Shown here in pieces: positions 20,581 through 32,200 of a DNA stretch of 64,000 nt (positions are counted from its first letter, which is position 1; every line of letters begins with the position of its first letter). The notes under the pieces are model-generated. The model saw nothing but the letters and a program-made list of their open reading frames with translations, did not search any database and was not told the DNA's origin. Position numbers and translations under genes: made by a program. Source of the DNA: Roseibium porphyridii (lineage in GTDB: Bacteria; Pseudomonadota; Alphaproteobacteria; Rhizobiales; Stappiaceae); the NCBI RefSeq assembly GCF_026191725.2, contig NZ_CP120863.1:4506001-4570000 (forward strand), in the 5' to 3' direction.

Positions 20581-21876
20581 TTAAAGGTTCAGCCTGATGG
20601 AAACAGAGCGAGCGTGCGCCGACAACCCCTCAGATTCACCAAGCGCGATGGCTGCGGGGCCGAGCGCTCGCAAATTGTCCGGATTGCACTTCAGGATCGA
20701 GGTTCGTTTCACAAATTCCAGAACCGATAAACCTGAGGAAAAGCGCGCGGAACGTGCCGTCGGCAGAACGTGGTTCGATCCACCGACATAATCGCCAATC
20801 GCCTCAGGAGTGTAATGGCCCAGAAATACGGCACCTGCATTGCGTACTTTTTTCAACAGCGCTTCCGGGTCGCTGACGGCAAGCTCCAGGTGCTCCGGTG
20901 CAATCCGGTTTGCCAATGGCATGGCGGCATCCAGATCCGGCACGAGGATAATTGCCCCGAAATCCTGCCAGCTTGCACGCGCCACGTCCTCGCGCGGCAG
21001 GGTTTTCAGTTGTGCTTCAACGGCCTTTTCAACTTCGTCCGCAAGATCGGCGCTATCAGTAATCAACAGCGACTGAGCCGCGGTGTCGTGTTCAGCTTGG
21101 GCAAGCAAATCCGCCGCCAGCCAGTCGGCATTGTTGCCGCCATCAGCAACAATCAAGACTTCCGATGGGCCGGCTATCATATCGATGCCAACTGTTCCGA
21201 ACACACGGCGTTTTGCCGCTGCGACAAAGGCGTTGCCCGGACCGACGATCTTAGCAACAGGCGAGATCGTTTCCGTACCATATGCCAGCGCCGCGACCGC
21301 CTGAGCACCGCCGATTCGATAGATCTCGCTCACGCCGGCAACCTTGGCTGCTGCCAGAACCATCGGATTGAGAATGCCGTCCGGGCTTGGAACCACCATG
21401 ACAATGCGGTCTACACCGGCGACCTTTGCCGGAACGACATTCATCAGAACAGAGCTCGGATAACTTGCAAGACCACCTGGCACATAGACACCCACGGCTT
21501 CAACGGCGGTCCAAAGCGAACCCAGCTCCACGCCAATGGCATCGGTATAGCGGTCATCTTCCGGCATTTGACGGGCGTGATGGGCATAAATGCGCTCATA
21601 GGCCAGCTGAAGCGCGTTTAGCGTTTCGGCTGGAACTTCGGCCATTGCGGCATCAATTTCCGCTTCGCTGACCGTGAGCTCGGCCATGGTTCCAGCATCG
21701 AGACGGTCGAACTTTCTGGTATAGTCCAGCACTGCTTTGTCGCCGTTCTGGCGAACACTTTCCAGAATATCCCGGACGATATGGTCGACGTCTTCCGACA
21801 CTTCACGCTTTCCAGCCAGAAGGGCCTTGAAGTCATCGTCAAATCCGGTGTCGGCAGTTGTAAGGCGCAGAACCAC
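20581..21876 (-). CDS. hisD: Histidinol dehydrogenase
   Basis: 431 aa, full length. Catalyses the last two NAD-dependent oxidations of histidine synthesis, L-histidinol to L-histidine, in the cytoplasm with zinc. Visible: [32 protein letters not shown], the QAEHD zinc-ligand segment and the catalytic RIAPEHLEL. It is transcribed with DUF2948 upstream (53-bp gap) and UPF0262 downstream, the standard alphaproteobacterial arrangement; other his genes are not in the window. Confidence 0.97.
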   Translation of the reverse strand: MVLRLTTADTGFDDDFKALLAGKREVSEDVDHIVRDILESVRQNGDKAVLDYTRKFDRLDAGTMAELTVSEAEIDAAMAEVPAETLNALQLAYERIYAHHARQMPEDDRYTDAIGVELGSLWTAVEAVGVYVPGGLASYPSSVLMNVVPAKVAGVDRIVMVVPSPDGILNPMVLAAAKVAGVSEIYRIGGAQAVAALAYGTETISPVAKIVGPGNAFVAAAKRRVFGTVGIDMIAGPSEVLIVADGGNNADWLAADLLAQAEHDTAAQSLLITDSADLADEVEKAVEAQLKTLPREDVARASWQDFGAIILVPDLDAAMPLANRIAPEHLELAVSDPEALLKKVRNAGAVFLGHYTPEAIGDYVGGSNHVLPTARSARFSSGLSVLEFVKRTSILKCNPDNLRALGPAAIALGESEGLSAHARSVSIRLNL

Positions 21877-21929
21877 GCGGTGTCTCCATCAGGTCCGGGG
21901 AAAATACAAGTTCGGTTTATAGAAGCCCG

Positions 21930-22367
21930 TCAGCTCAGATCGTGCTGTGGCAGGTTCGGCGTCGACCAGGCAGCGCCGAGATCAGACAGCTGCGCTTCGA
22001 TACATTCCACATCCAGGACAAGACTGGCACCGCCTGCAAATGCCAGTTGAATACGTCCAGACGGCTCATCACCGGCTTCAAACGTCACCGCGAGCAGTTC
22101 CATCACCGCTCCTTTGGCATCCTGCTGGATGTTTTGCGCTTTCATGGCCGTGACCTGCGCGATGGCCAGCGCCGAGCGTCGGCGTTCATGCTCCTTGGAG
22201 CGTTTGTCCGCCTCCTTGTCCCAAACAAACCTGTTCAAGATAAAGACAGCCTTCTTTTCCTTCGGCAGAAAACGGATGTCGGCAACCGTCAGGATGGCAT
22301 CCTGTAGATGGGCCGAAAGAACCTCAAGGTCTTCCTGGTCGAGTGCGGCAAGTTTCAGCTGATCCAT
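21930..22367 (-). CDS. DUF2948 family protein
   Basis: 145 aa cytoplasmic protein of unknown function, typical of the Rhizobiales hisD cluster. I start at ATG 22367 (MDQLKLAALDQEDLEVLSAH), which matches the usual beginning LKLxALDxEDLxVxSAHxQD; upstream extension in frame looks non-coding. The middle holds AVFILNRFVWDKE and SALAIAQVTAMKAQNI. No catalytic motif is evident. Confidence 0.88.
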   Translation of the reverse strand: MDQLKLAALDQEDLEVLSAHLQDAILTVADIRFLPKEKKAVFILNRFVWDKEADKRSKEHERRRSALAIAQVTAMKAQNIQQDAKGAVMELLAVTFEAGDEPSGRIQLAFAGGASLVLDVECIEAQLSDLGAAWSTPNLPQHDLS

Positions 22368-22510
22368 AGTGCTCGGTTTCTGATCCGGTCGAGTGTGTGT
22401 TTTGGCTTCCCGCATATAAGGCGGACTGGCCCTGATCCCAAGGCTGTTGACCTAATGGGGAATGAAGGATTTGGCAATGTTGAATCCTATTGCCGGCACG
22501 CCCGGCACCT

Positions 22511-22723
22511 TTACGGTCCATCATCCACGCGGTCACGCAGATCGGCCTTGACCTCATCCAGTGTCGCGATCCGCTTGAAAACGTGCCTGCCGAGCCACAG
22601 ACCAAACACCAGCAGAAAAAGCCCGAGAGATGCGCCATAGGGCGGCGCAACCAACACGACAGCGAATAGTCCGGCCATGGCAAACGCCACCTGGATTAGA
22701 AACCGGATTGCCTGTGCTCCCAT
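22511..22723 (-). CDS. Small two-helix membrane protein, unknown function
   Basis: 70 aa. Two hydrophobic helices (IRFLIQVAFAMAGLFAVVLV and YGASLGLFLLVFGLWLGRHV) joined by a short PPYG turn, then a charged C-terminus (DEVKADLRDRVDDGP). GGGAG lies about 10 bp before the ATG. It is divergent from the DUF3124 gene and interrupts the usual murA-DUF2948 spacing. The membrane prediction is clear; the gene call is moderate because of its size. Confidence 0.55.
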   Translation of the reverse strand: MGAQAIRFLIQVAFAMAGLFAVVLVAPPYGASLGLFLLVFGLWLGRHVFKRIATLDEVKADLRDRVDDGP

Positions 22724-22858
22724 CCGCTGATGTCTCCCTGGTTCTCATTCGACAACAATTGCTATCGGCAGCTACTCTCGCCGATCCCTTGCAATCAGGG
22801 CAAGCATTTCGGAAAGTGCATCGATCTGTCGCCCGCTTGAGGGATTGCGAGAACACCG

Positions 22859-23338
22859 ATGCTGAAACGACTTATCTTTCTTGTTGCACTGACCCTCTGG
22901 CCTCTTCAGTCCACTGTCCAGGCTCAGGACATCGCCGAAAGAGCATTGGGTGAGACAATCTATGTTCCGGCCTATTCCCGGATCTTTTCCTATCCCAACC
23001 GTTCCGACCTCCTGGCGTCCACGCTTGCTGTTCACAATGTCGATCCGAAGACGACCATCACATTGCAAAGCGTCGATTATCATGGAGAAGGCGGCGAACT
23101 GATCCGCGCGATGTTGGAGGAGCCGTTTGTTCTAGGGCCGCTGCAATCCAGAACCGTGCTCATTCCGATCAATGATACGACCGGTGGCGTCGGAGCGAAT
23201 TTTCTCGTTACCTGGACGTCAGACGAAGTCGCGCTCAGCCCGATCGCAGAGGCGATCATGACCAGCGGCATCGGAGGACCCGGGCCCTCCTTTGCCTCAC
23301 GCGGACGTGTGATTGAGCGGCGCACCGCAAAGGATTAA
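22859..23338 (+). CDS. DUF3124 family exported protein
   Basis: 159 aa with a Sec signal peptide (MLKRLIFLVALTLWPLQS, cleaved after VQA). The mature part fits DUF3124: ETIYVPAYSRIFSYPNRSDL, ASTLAVHNVDPKTTITLQSV, EPFVLGPLQSRTVLIPINDT and TGGVGANFLVTW. The function is unknown; the family is periplasmic. It is the only plus-strand gene in the housekeeping block and converges on murA, whose stop lies 9 bp away. Confidence 0.8.
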   Translation: MLKRLIFLVALTLWPLQSTVQAQDIAERALGETIYVPAYSRIFSYPNRSDLLASTLAVHNVDPKTTITLQSVDYHGEGGELIRAMLEEPFVLGPLQSRTVLIPINDTTGGVGANFLVTWTSDEVALSPIAEAIMTSGIGGPGPSFASRGRVIERRTAKD

Positions 23339-23347
23339 GACGGTGTC

Positions 23348-24637
23348 CTAGCCGGAAATCCGCTCGATCGTCGCGCCGCAGCGCGTCAGCTTGTCTTCGA
23401 GCCGTTCGAAACCACGATCGAGATGATAGACGCGATTGACGGTGGTCTCGCCCTCTGCAGCCAGGCCAGCAATCACCAGTGACACCGACGCCCGCAGATC
23501 GGTCGCCATTACCGGCGCTCCACGCAACGTCGAAACCCCTTCGATTGTTGCCGTGCGTCCGTCAACCTGGATCTGTGCACCGAGACGCGCCAGCTCTTGC
23601 ACATGCATGAAGCGGTTTTCAAAAATGGTTTCCGTGATACGGCTCGAGCCGCCTGCCCGCGTCATCAACGCCATGAACTGGGCCTGCAAGTCCGTCGGGA
23701 ACCCCGGAAAAGGTTCGGTGGTGATGTCGACGGGCTGAATGCCGTTGCCATTGCGATAGACCTTGATCCCATCGGGGGTCTGTTCAATCTCGGCGCCGGA
23801 CTGGCGCAGAGTGTCGAGCGCGCTTTCCAGCAAATCCGTCCGGGCTCCTTGCAGCAGTACATCACCGCCCGTCATGGCAACGGCCATCGCATAGGTTCCG
23901 GTCTCGATCCTGTCGGGAACGACCGAATGATGCGCACCATGCAGACGCGGCACACCCTGGATGCGGATGGTTGATGTTCCCTCGCCTTCGATCTTGGCTC
24001 CCATCGCCTTCAGACACTTGGCAAGATCAACCACTTCCGGTTCACGGGCGGCATTGACGATTTCAGTCTCGCCCTTTGCAAGGGTCGCCGCCATCATAAT
24101 GGTGTGTGTTGCCCCGACCGAAACTTTCGGAAAATCAACGCGCGCGCCCTTGAGGCCGCCCGGCGCCTTGACCACGACATAGCCGCCTTCAATTTCGATA
24201 TCCGCTCCGAGCGCGCTGAGCCCGTCAATGAAGAAATCCACCGGCCTGGTTCCGATCGCGCAACCGCCAGGCAAAGACACTCGTGCCTCATGGCAACGGG
24301 ACACCAACGGTCCGATCACCCAGAAACTGGCGCGCATTTTGGAAACAAGCTCATAAGGCGCGGTCGTGTCGACAATCTCTCGGGCCGTCAGGTTCAGTGT
24401 CTGGCCGGCAAGCTCGTCCTGGCCGCTGCGTTTGCCGTTGACCGAATAATCGACACCATGATTGGACAGGATTTGCATCAATTGCGCCACATCACGAAGA
24501 CGGGGCACATTGTTCAAGGTCAGGGTTTCATCTGTCAGCAGCGATGCGATCATCAACGGCAAAGTGGCATTTTTGGCTCCGGAAATCGGAATGACACCAT
24601 TCAGCTCCGAACCGCCGACAACCTTGATACTGTCCAT
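23348..24637 (-). CDS. murA: UDP-N-acetylglucosamine 1-carboxyvinyltransferase MurA
   Basis: 429 aa, normal length. Transfers enolpyruvate from PEP to UDP-GlcNAc, the first committed step of peptidoglycan synthesis, in the cytoplasm. The N-terminus has [20 protein letters not shown]; the active-site loop [20 protein letters not shown] keeps the Cys that attacks PEP and is alkylated by fosfomycin. [20 protein letters not shown] and [17 protein letters not shown] are further signatures. It heads the minus-strand housekeeping series. Confidence 0.97.
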   Translation of the reverse strand: MDSIKVVGGSELNGVIPISGAKNATLPLMIASLLTDETLTLNNVPRLRDVAQLMQILSNHGVDYSVNGKRSGQDELAGQTLNLTAREIVDTTAPYELVSKMRASFWVIGPLVSRCHEARVSLPGGCAIGTRPVDFFIDGLSALGADIEIEGGYVVVKAPGGLKGARVDFPKVSVGATHTIMMAATLAKGETEIVNAAREPEVVDLAKCLKAMGAKIEGEGTSTIRIQGVPRLHGAHHSVVPDRIETGTYAMAVAMTGGDVLLQGARTDLLESALDTLRQSGAEIEQTPDGIKVYRNGNGIQPVDITTEPFPGFPTDLQAQFMALMTRAGGSSRITETIFENRFMHVQELARLGAQIQVDGRTATIEGVSTLRGAPVMATDLRASVSLVIAGLAAEGETTVNRVYHLDRGFERLEDKLTRCGATIERISG

Positions 24638-24830
24638 TTGTTTCCGAACCCTCGTATAACGAAAAACGGCTGATAGTCGCGCGCCTGTAACAAACTCATC
24701 GGCGCAGCCTCAAACTCACATTCAAACCGCCATCTATACACAACTTATGGCCCATGCAAGGCAGCGGCCTGTCTTTGATCAGGCAATTTCCGGCAAGCAG
24801 AAAGACCTCAAGCGGTCTTCTTGCAGCCAA

Positions 24831-25010
24831 TCAGTCTTCCTTACGGGATTTGGCAGCGTTTTTGCGCCTGCGCAGATTGGCCCTCAGCGCTTCAGCAAGA
24901 CGGTCTTCCCTGGCCTTTGCCGATCCGGCCTGACCGCTTTTGGCCGTCTCATTGGATGAGTGCGCCTTGCCGGTCGTAACACCCTCACCTTGCTGATCTT
25001 TTTTATCCAT
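24831..25010 (-). CDS. Small basic protein typical of Rhizobiales, unknown function
   Basis: 59 aa from ATG 25010. The N-terminal half is low-complexity and charged; the C-terminus AREDRLAEALRANLRRRKNA is the recurrent end of a small alphaproteobacterial protein often found beside murA. It is highly basic, predicted disordered plus one helix, with no signal peptide. The ribosome site is weak. The 193 bases to murA hold nothing else. Confidence 0.55.
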   Translation of the reverse strand: MDKKDQQGEGVTTGKAHSSNETAKSGQAGSAKAREDRLAEALRANLRRRKNAAKSRKED

Positions 25011-25444
25011 GGACGAGGCCCGCTTGCGCATTTCAGTAGTCACACCTTTTACCAACAGCCGGGCGGCCTGCAAAGACGGGCTTTCGTTCGCGGGCAACAA
25101 TTCAGCCTTTCTTAGACTTCCGAACGCTTTCAATGCTCCGGGCTGTAACCAGCCCGTGCGCAGCGATCAGAGCCGTCGCGCCATTGATAAATATCCACAG
25201 CCGTTTGGCGTTCTCAAAAGCAGGCATTCCAGTGCCCTTTAAGCCCTGCATGGGCGTGGTTCAGCACTGCTGGCGAAGGCACGGAAAAAAAACCAAAACA
25301 CAGCTTGCGTCCCCGATACTCTTATGGCAAAAGCGCCCTCATTCCGGTCGGCACCGCTGATCGGCAACAAAAACTGCGTCTTTTCTCATGTGGAACTTTC
25401 AAAGATCTTCCAGACGCATAGCCCGTCCAGTTTGACGCGCACAC
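25011..25444. other. Intergenic stretch before tRNA-Thr
   Basis: No gene is supported in these 434 bases. Open frames here have no ribosome sites and no protein-like composition. The end of the stretch must contain the tRNA-Thr promoter. Confidence 0.5.
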
Positions 25445-25519
<75 letters not shown>

Positions 25520-26286
25520 TTAAAACCCAAATAAAATCAACACTTAACGCAAACTTTCAATCTGGTGCCGTGCCGCTTCTTGCAGGAACATGCAAGGAAC
25601 AAACGCCTGTATGCGGCATTTCTCGTACAAAACCCATACAGTTTTGTGCAGGGTTTGTTCCAACTCGAATACCTCCGGGTTAATATCGAGTTGCTGGCCT
25701 TTTCTAAGGTCCGCAATAAGTTCACATTGCCGGCGAGAGGAGGGATAGCTGTTTTTCGCTGGCGACCACCTTTGAACCGCGTAGACCTGAAGGTGCGTCG
25801 GTCAAGATACTAGGCTCGCAAGAAATCCTATGATCGCAACCGGCATAGACTGCTAAAACCTAGTTGCCAGCGCAAGGTAAAGCTTCTCTGTTCCGACCTG
25901 CAATTGACACCGAACTCTTTCGTGCCTTCGAACCGCTGGCACCTCGGAAAACCAAAGGTTCCTGCTACAAAAATATGCCAGGTCAGACGACTAGAACTCC
26001 AATGGCTCCGGCAACACTCTTTGCAACGTGACGATTTCCGGCTCTCCGACGTAAACTGATGGTGCCGGAAGAGTGTCATTGAACCAGAGATACCTTGGAT
26101 CCGGCAAAGTCGGTGTTAGGAAGCCAGTTCCAAGCTACAACGCAGCCGGCGACCACAATAGACCAATTCTCAATCAGCGCCGCACCTTCGCTGATGCAAT
26201 CGGGCCTCTTGGAGAGACCGACCAAATTGCCACCTGAACCCCCGTGAGGTCCAGGCGCAATTGGTCAAGTCACTAAATCAACTCCC
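25520..26286. other. Gene-free 0.8 kb between tRNA-Thr and the giant RTX gene
   Basis: No convincing gene. Short frames (for example on the minus strand at 25828-26079) are cysteine/serine-rich without family resemblance. An imperfect inverted repeat is present (outer arms GGAACAAAC 25596-25604 and its complement 25653-25661; inner arms TGTATG/CATACA), which could fold as a long hairpin. No clear terminator with T-run was found for the giant gene ending at 26287. Confidence 0.5.
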
Positions 26287-29200
26287 TCAGCTAAACAGGA
26301 AATCTCCCTGATCAAGGTCGAGCACGGAGACACCATCAAGCGTGATCGTTGTTCCGCCAAACTGGATCAACGCATCCGATCCGGACGCCGAGATCGACAA
26401 GTCGGCGAACGCCGTCGCACCGTTTTCGATCTGGATGAGGTCCTCGCCGTTTGTGAAGTCGGTTATATGGTCATTACTGCTTTCGGCAGAGAAGATGAAT
26501 GTGTCTATTCCACCATTGCCAGTAAGCACATCGTCACCAAGACCACCGATAAGCGTATCTTTGCCGCCGTTGCCCTTGAGAACGTCATCTCCGCCGCCGC
26601 CATTGAGTACGTAGTCGACTGAAGCGGAATTACCGGTAACGCTGTCATTTAGCTCTGCACCAACAAAGGCTTCAAATCCGTACCAGGTAAGTCCGCCTGT
26701 ACTGAAGCTGGAGCCTGCCTCCACGATCAACGTGTCGAATCCGTACCCGCCAATGTTTCGTGCGATCCCGTCTGTCCAGAAAAGATCTCCGGTGTCGAAA
26801 TAAATGGTGTCGTTGCCAGCCCCGCCAAAGACATCATCGTCGCCTGCACCACCCCGGATCACGTCATTGCCGCCGCTCCCTGTCAGCACATCGTTACCGG
26901 CTCCACCGTCCAAACGATAGTCAATGTTGCCATCGTTGCCGATCACACGGTCGCTCAGCTCTGCTCCAACAAACTCTTCAAAGCCATACCAGGACAGACC
27001 ATCGGTGCTGAAACTGGACCCGGCTTCAACAATCAGCTTGTCACGCCCCTCACCGCCGACATCGCGTGCGATGCCATTGGTCCAGAAGTTGTCGCCGTTT
27101 TCGAAGTAAATCGTATCATCACCAGCGCCGCCAAAGACGGTATCCTTGCCAAAACCGCCCCTGATGACGTCACTGCCCGCGCCACCGTTTAAAATGTCGT
27201 CTCCCGCCCGGCCCTGAAGATACTCGTCTAGGTCAGTGCCGTTGATCAGGTTTGCGGCTGAGTCCCCAGTCAACCCAAGACGGCCATCGCTGCGCAGCTT
27301 AACACTGGCAAGCGTCGTCCCGTCGGCAAATTCAAACCTCTCGATGTGATCGCCTTCGTCCGCGAGACGGAGCTGGCCAGACTTTCCGTCCTTGTTCCAA
27401 AGCAATCTCAGGATCTGACCCTGGCCTTCATAGGCTTCAACAATGACGTTCAGATCTGCAAGTGCCAGGTCCTTAAAGCGGACCGTGTCATAGCCGGAGC
27501 TGTCAGAGCTCCGCATTATCCACACATTGCCGGCCTCAGAGCCGATCAGGTATGTATCGTCACCGCTCTGACCTCTGGCGTGCTGCCAGTGACCGGCTCC
27601 AGCGCCAACATCAATCGTGTCGTTGCCTGCGCCGCCATAAATCTGATCGTCCTTGTCACTTCCAATAATCAGATCATCGCCATTCGTTCCTTCAAGATGG
27701 AGACGGTCGTGGCTCGATAGAGCGATCTTGCTGAGCGTCGCGCCATCGGCGAACTCGAACCGCTCGATGTGATCGCCCTCGTCCGCAAGACGCAACTCGC
27801 CCGACTGCCCGTTCTTGTTCCAGAGCAGTCTCAGGATCTGACCCTGCCCTTCGTAGGCTTCAACAATGACGTTCAGATCTGCAAGTGTCAGATCCTTGAA
27901 ACGGACGGTGTCGTTGCCGGAACTCTCCGAGCTCCGCATGATCCAAATCCGGCCCGCATCAGAGCCGATCAGGTATGTATCATCGCCACTCTGGCCACGC
28001 GCGTGCTGCCAGAAAGAGGCAGCGCCCCCGACATCAATCGTGTCATCGCCATGGCCACCATAAATCTGATCGTCCTTGTCGCTTCCAATAATCAGATCAT
28101 CGCCATCCGTGCCCTCAAGATGGAGACGGTCATGGCTCGACAAGGCGATCTTGCTGAGTGTCATCCCATCGGCAAACTCAAACCGCTCGATGTGATCGCC
28201 CTCGTCCGCAAGACGCAACTCGCCCGACTGCCCGTTCTTGTTCCAGAGCAGTCTCAGGATCTGACCCTGCCCTTCGTAGGCTTCAACAATGACGTTCAGA
28301 TCTGCAAGTGTCAGATCCTTGAAACGGACGGTGTCGTTGCCGGAACTCTCCGAGCTCCGCATGATCCAAACCCGGCCGGCATTGGAGCCGATCAAGTAAG
28401 TATCGTCACCGCTCTGGCCACGCGCATGCTGCCAGAAAGAGGCCGCCCCACCGACGTCGATGATGTCATTGCCATGGCCGCCGTAAATCTGATCGTCTTT
28501 GTCCGTACCGATGATCAGATCATCGCCACCCGTGCCTTCAACATGTATCCGGTCATGGCTCGAAAGGGCGATCTTGCTGACTGTCACACCGTCTGCAAAC
28601 TCAAACCGCTCGATGTGATCGCCCTCGTCCGCAAGGCGCAACTCGCCCGACTGCCCGTTCTTGTTCCAGAGCAGTCTCAGGATCTGACCCTGGCCTTCAT
28701 AGGCTTCAACAATGACGTTCAGATCTGCAAGTGTCAGGTCCTTGAACCGGATGGTGTCGTTGCCGGAGCTCTCCGAACTCCGCATGATCCAAACCCGGCC
28801 GGCATTGGAGCCGATCAAGTAAGTATCGTCACCGCTCTGACCACGCGCATGCTGCCAGAAAGAGGCAGCGCCGCCGACGTCGATGATGTCATCGCCATGG
28901 CCGCCGTAAATCTGATCATCTTTGTCTGTGCCTACGATCAGATCATCGCCATCTGTACCCTCAAAATGCATCCGATCATGGCTGGAAAATGCGACTCTGC
29001 TTAGAACCGTTCCATCGGCAAACTCATACCGCTCGATATGGTCGCCCATATTCGCGATTCGAAGTGCTCCAGAGTTTTGGCCGCTCAGATTGAACTGAAG
29101 TCCTATACCCGCGGGTGTTTGAACAGTTCCGCCATGGGTGAAGTCATAGGTGCTGAAAGAGAAGTCATTTAACGTCAGCTCATCGAAAACAATGGTGTCG

Positions 29201-32200
29201 GTTCCAGTGTTCGATGTTTCTGTGTGATCGATATAAACCTTGCCGTTTTTTGCACCAAAAATGTAGGTGTCGTCACCTTGCTGACCGTAGAGGTACTGCC
29301 AGCTTGACCCGCTTCCTTCTCCCGCATCCAGGATATCATTTCCATTTCCGCCATAGAGCCTGTCATCGCCGTCCCCTCCAAGCAGAACGTCGTTTCCGTC
29401 TGCTCCATAGAGCGTGTCATTCCCGCCTGCTCCGAGGATTATGTCATGGCCCGGATCTGCGGTGAATGTGTCGTTGCTGTCGGATCGGCGGCGCCACATG
29501 TTGTAGTTGACGCCGGGTTCGGACGAGAATGAGGAGATATGCCCGATCCAGTAGCTTTCACCGTTATCGAAGGCCAGGCGTTCGACGCGCAGATTGTTGT
29601 CGGAGAACCAGTACCGAATGGTGACCGAGCCAGTCAGGGGCGCAAGGCCCTTAGCAGCTGCGGCTGCAGCTTCAGCCGCACTTTCCGCATGGAACTCGAT
29701 CCGCAAATGATCGCCGGAGCGGATCATGTTCAGATCTTCGATGTCTATGCCTTCGCCGAAGACCAGCCTGTCGCCGTTTGCGCCGCTGCCTGTGTCAATG
29801 ATGACGTCGTCACCCTCGCCGCGGTTGACGATGTAAACGTCATCTCCTGCGCCACCGCGCAGGCCGTCATTGCCGGTGCCGCCCACCAGAATGTCGGATC
29901 CATTGCCTCCGTTCAAAGAATCATTGCCACCCAGGCCGAAGACGGCCTCGTGACTGCCAATGTTCAAGGTCTGGCTTGCGTTTGTGCCGACAAGAGCACT
30001 GTCGTCACTTGTGTTCAGGTCGAACCCTTCGACACCGAACGAGACGATGAGATCGTCTTCCTTGACGATCGGCAGCAGGAAGACGTCATAGTTGTTTGTC
30101 TTGCCGTGCCCGTTTCCGACAACGATATGTTCGGCGCTTTCAGAGAGCCCAGCGATGAGAGCGGCGCGGCTGGTGCCGGAGGTAAGCTCAGCAAGGTGCT
30201 CGCCCAGTTCCGCAAGTGTCGGCTCGCGGCCAAAGGTGTTCTGATAGGCCCGGGCAATGAAGCCCGTGTCGCTCAAGCTGCCATAGCGCGCAGCGTATTC
30301 GCCCGATGACAGCAAAGCATTTGCCAGAGCGGTGAGGTTCAGTTGGCTGTTGGACGCGTATTGAACCAGAACCTCGATTTCCGAGTTGTCCATCGCCCGG
30401 TCAAGAACAGCATCATAAAGACGGGCAGCTTCCGCCAGCAGCCGGTCTTTGGCCGCCATGTCAAAGCGCTCGCTATGCGTGGTGGCAACGCCGTTCTGGG
30501 TGGAGGTCATCTCCCAGGTTTCAAGGCCCTGGCCGTCGATCTTGTGGGTGACAAAAATATGGGCCTTCGAAGACGAGGCCCTGACACCATTGTCCCAGTC
30601 ATAGCTGCCGTTGCCGACAGCGGAACGGGACAGAACCTCACTCACACCATCGCGCAGCACCGTTGTCGTCAATCCATCGGACGAGGTCTTGGTGACAATG
30701 CGCTTTTGAACGCCGTTTGCGCCAAAGCCAGTTTCGGTCACCTCCCGGCTGCCGTCTGCTGCGACTTCACTCACGACGGTCTTGTCGGTGACGGAGTTGC
30801 CGTCAAAGTCAAAACTCTCGACGATGGTGCGCCCATCGGCGCTGACGGTCTCGGCATAGCTGGACCGCAAAGTGCCGTCGTCATGCCAGTCCCGGCTGGT
30901 CGTGGTGGAAGAGCCGTCAGCGTTGAAGACGGTTTTCGTTTCCGCCGTGGTGTCGATCTCACCATCGCCGTCGCTGTCAGTTTGCGTTGTCGAGGTCAGA
31001 CCGTTGGCCGAGGTGATCGTTGTCGACTTGAACGCCAGAACCCCGGCACTGCCCTCAAGCTCTTCAAAGACGCGGATTTCATTGCCCGAGGCGTCATAAT
31101 CGACCACCGTCTTGCGGGTGATGTCGTCACTGCCATTGCCGTCAATATCAAGCCGGTAAAGATCGCTTGTGCCATTGGCGGCCGCTTCCCGGCGGATAAC
31201 GGCCTCTGTTGCTCCGCCATCTGTCAGATCCGTCCAGGTGGTGGTCTTGTCACCGCTCAGATCGACCGAGGTCTGGATGCGCAGATCCGTGCCCTGGCCA
31301 TCCTTGCGGTCAATGGTCGTCGTTTGCGAACGGCCATTGGCGCTGACGCTGGTCACCGTGCTGCGCACGCCGTTAAAGTCCATCGTCTCAGTGCTGCCAC
31401 CGGTCGCACCCAGAACCAGCGCCGTCTCCCGGTCGATGCTGCCGTCCCCATCCATATCGATGAGGGTGTCCGTTTCCAGCCCGTTCGCGCTGGTGGTCAC
31501 CACCGCGCTGCCCTTCTGGCCGCCCGGACCCCGGGTCACCCAGCTTTCTTCGCTCGACCCGTCATGGCCAAAGCTGATTGTTTTGGTGGTGACAAAGTCA
31601 TTGCCGCCCTGTCCATCCAGATCCAGCGCCGTTGTCACAATCAGGCCGTCATCGGAAGACGTCATTTCCTCTCGGGCGATGAGCCGACCGGAGCCTGTTT
31701 CGTGATCAACCCTGCGGGTGGTTGTCCCGTCGGAGGCAATCTCCGTCGTGTCCTGCATCACCCGCTCGGCGACGCCATTGCCGTCCAGGTCAAACGAAGC
31801 TGTCCGCTCCAACCCATTGCCGCTTGCCGTGGTGGTGGTCCTGGAGATCGGGTCGCCGGACCCCGAAAAAGCTTCGGCAACCGTCGTCGTGACACCGTCG
31901 TCTGCCAGCGTCGTCGTCGTCACCCGGTCATTGATGCCGTCGCCATCCGCATCCACCGACAGAGTTACCGAGCGCCCGTCACCGCTCGTGGTCTCAACGG
32001 AACGCATCAGCGTATCGTTGTTCCGGGCCGTTACCGTTTCCGTGGTGGTGATCGAACCGTCCGAAGCAATCGCCGTCTCGCGCACGGAGGTCTCGTCAAC
32101 GTTGTCGTCGCCGTCAAAATCCTGGGTACGCGTGACGGTCAACCCGTTATCACTGACGGTCTTTTGAGACTTCGACTGCAGCGCACCGTTCTGTGCCTTG

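Noticed and set aside
25828..26079. Minus-strand 83-codon frame in the gene-free gap
   Set aside because: No ribosome site, odd Ser/Cys/Arg-rich composition and no family resemblance.
27769..29004. Plus-strand 411-codon frame with internal repeats
   Set aside because: It is the antisense image of the four 423-bp RTX units.
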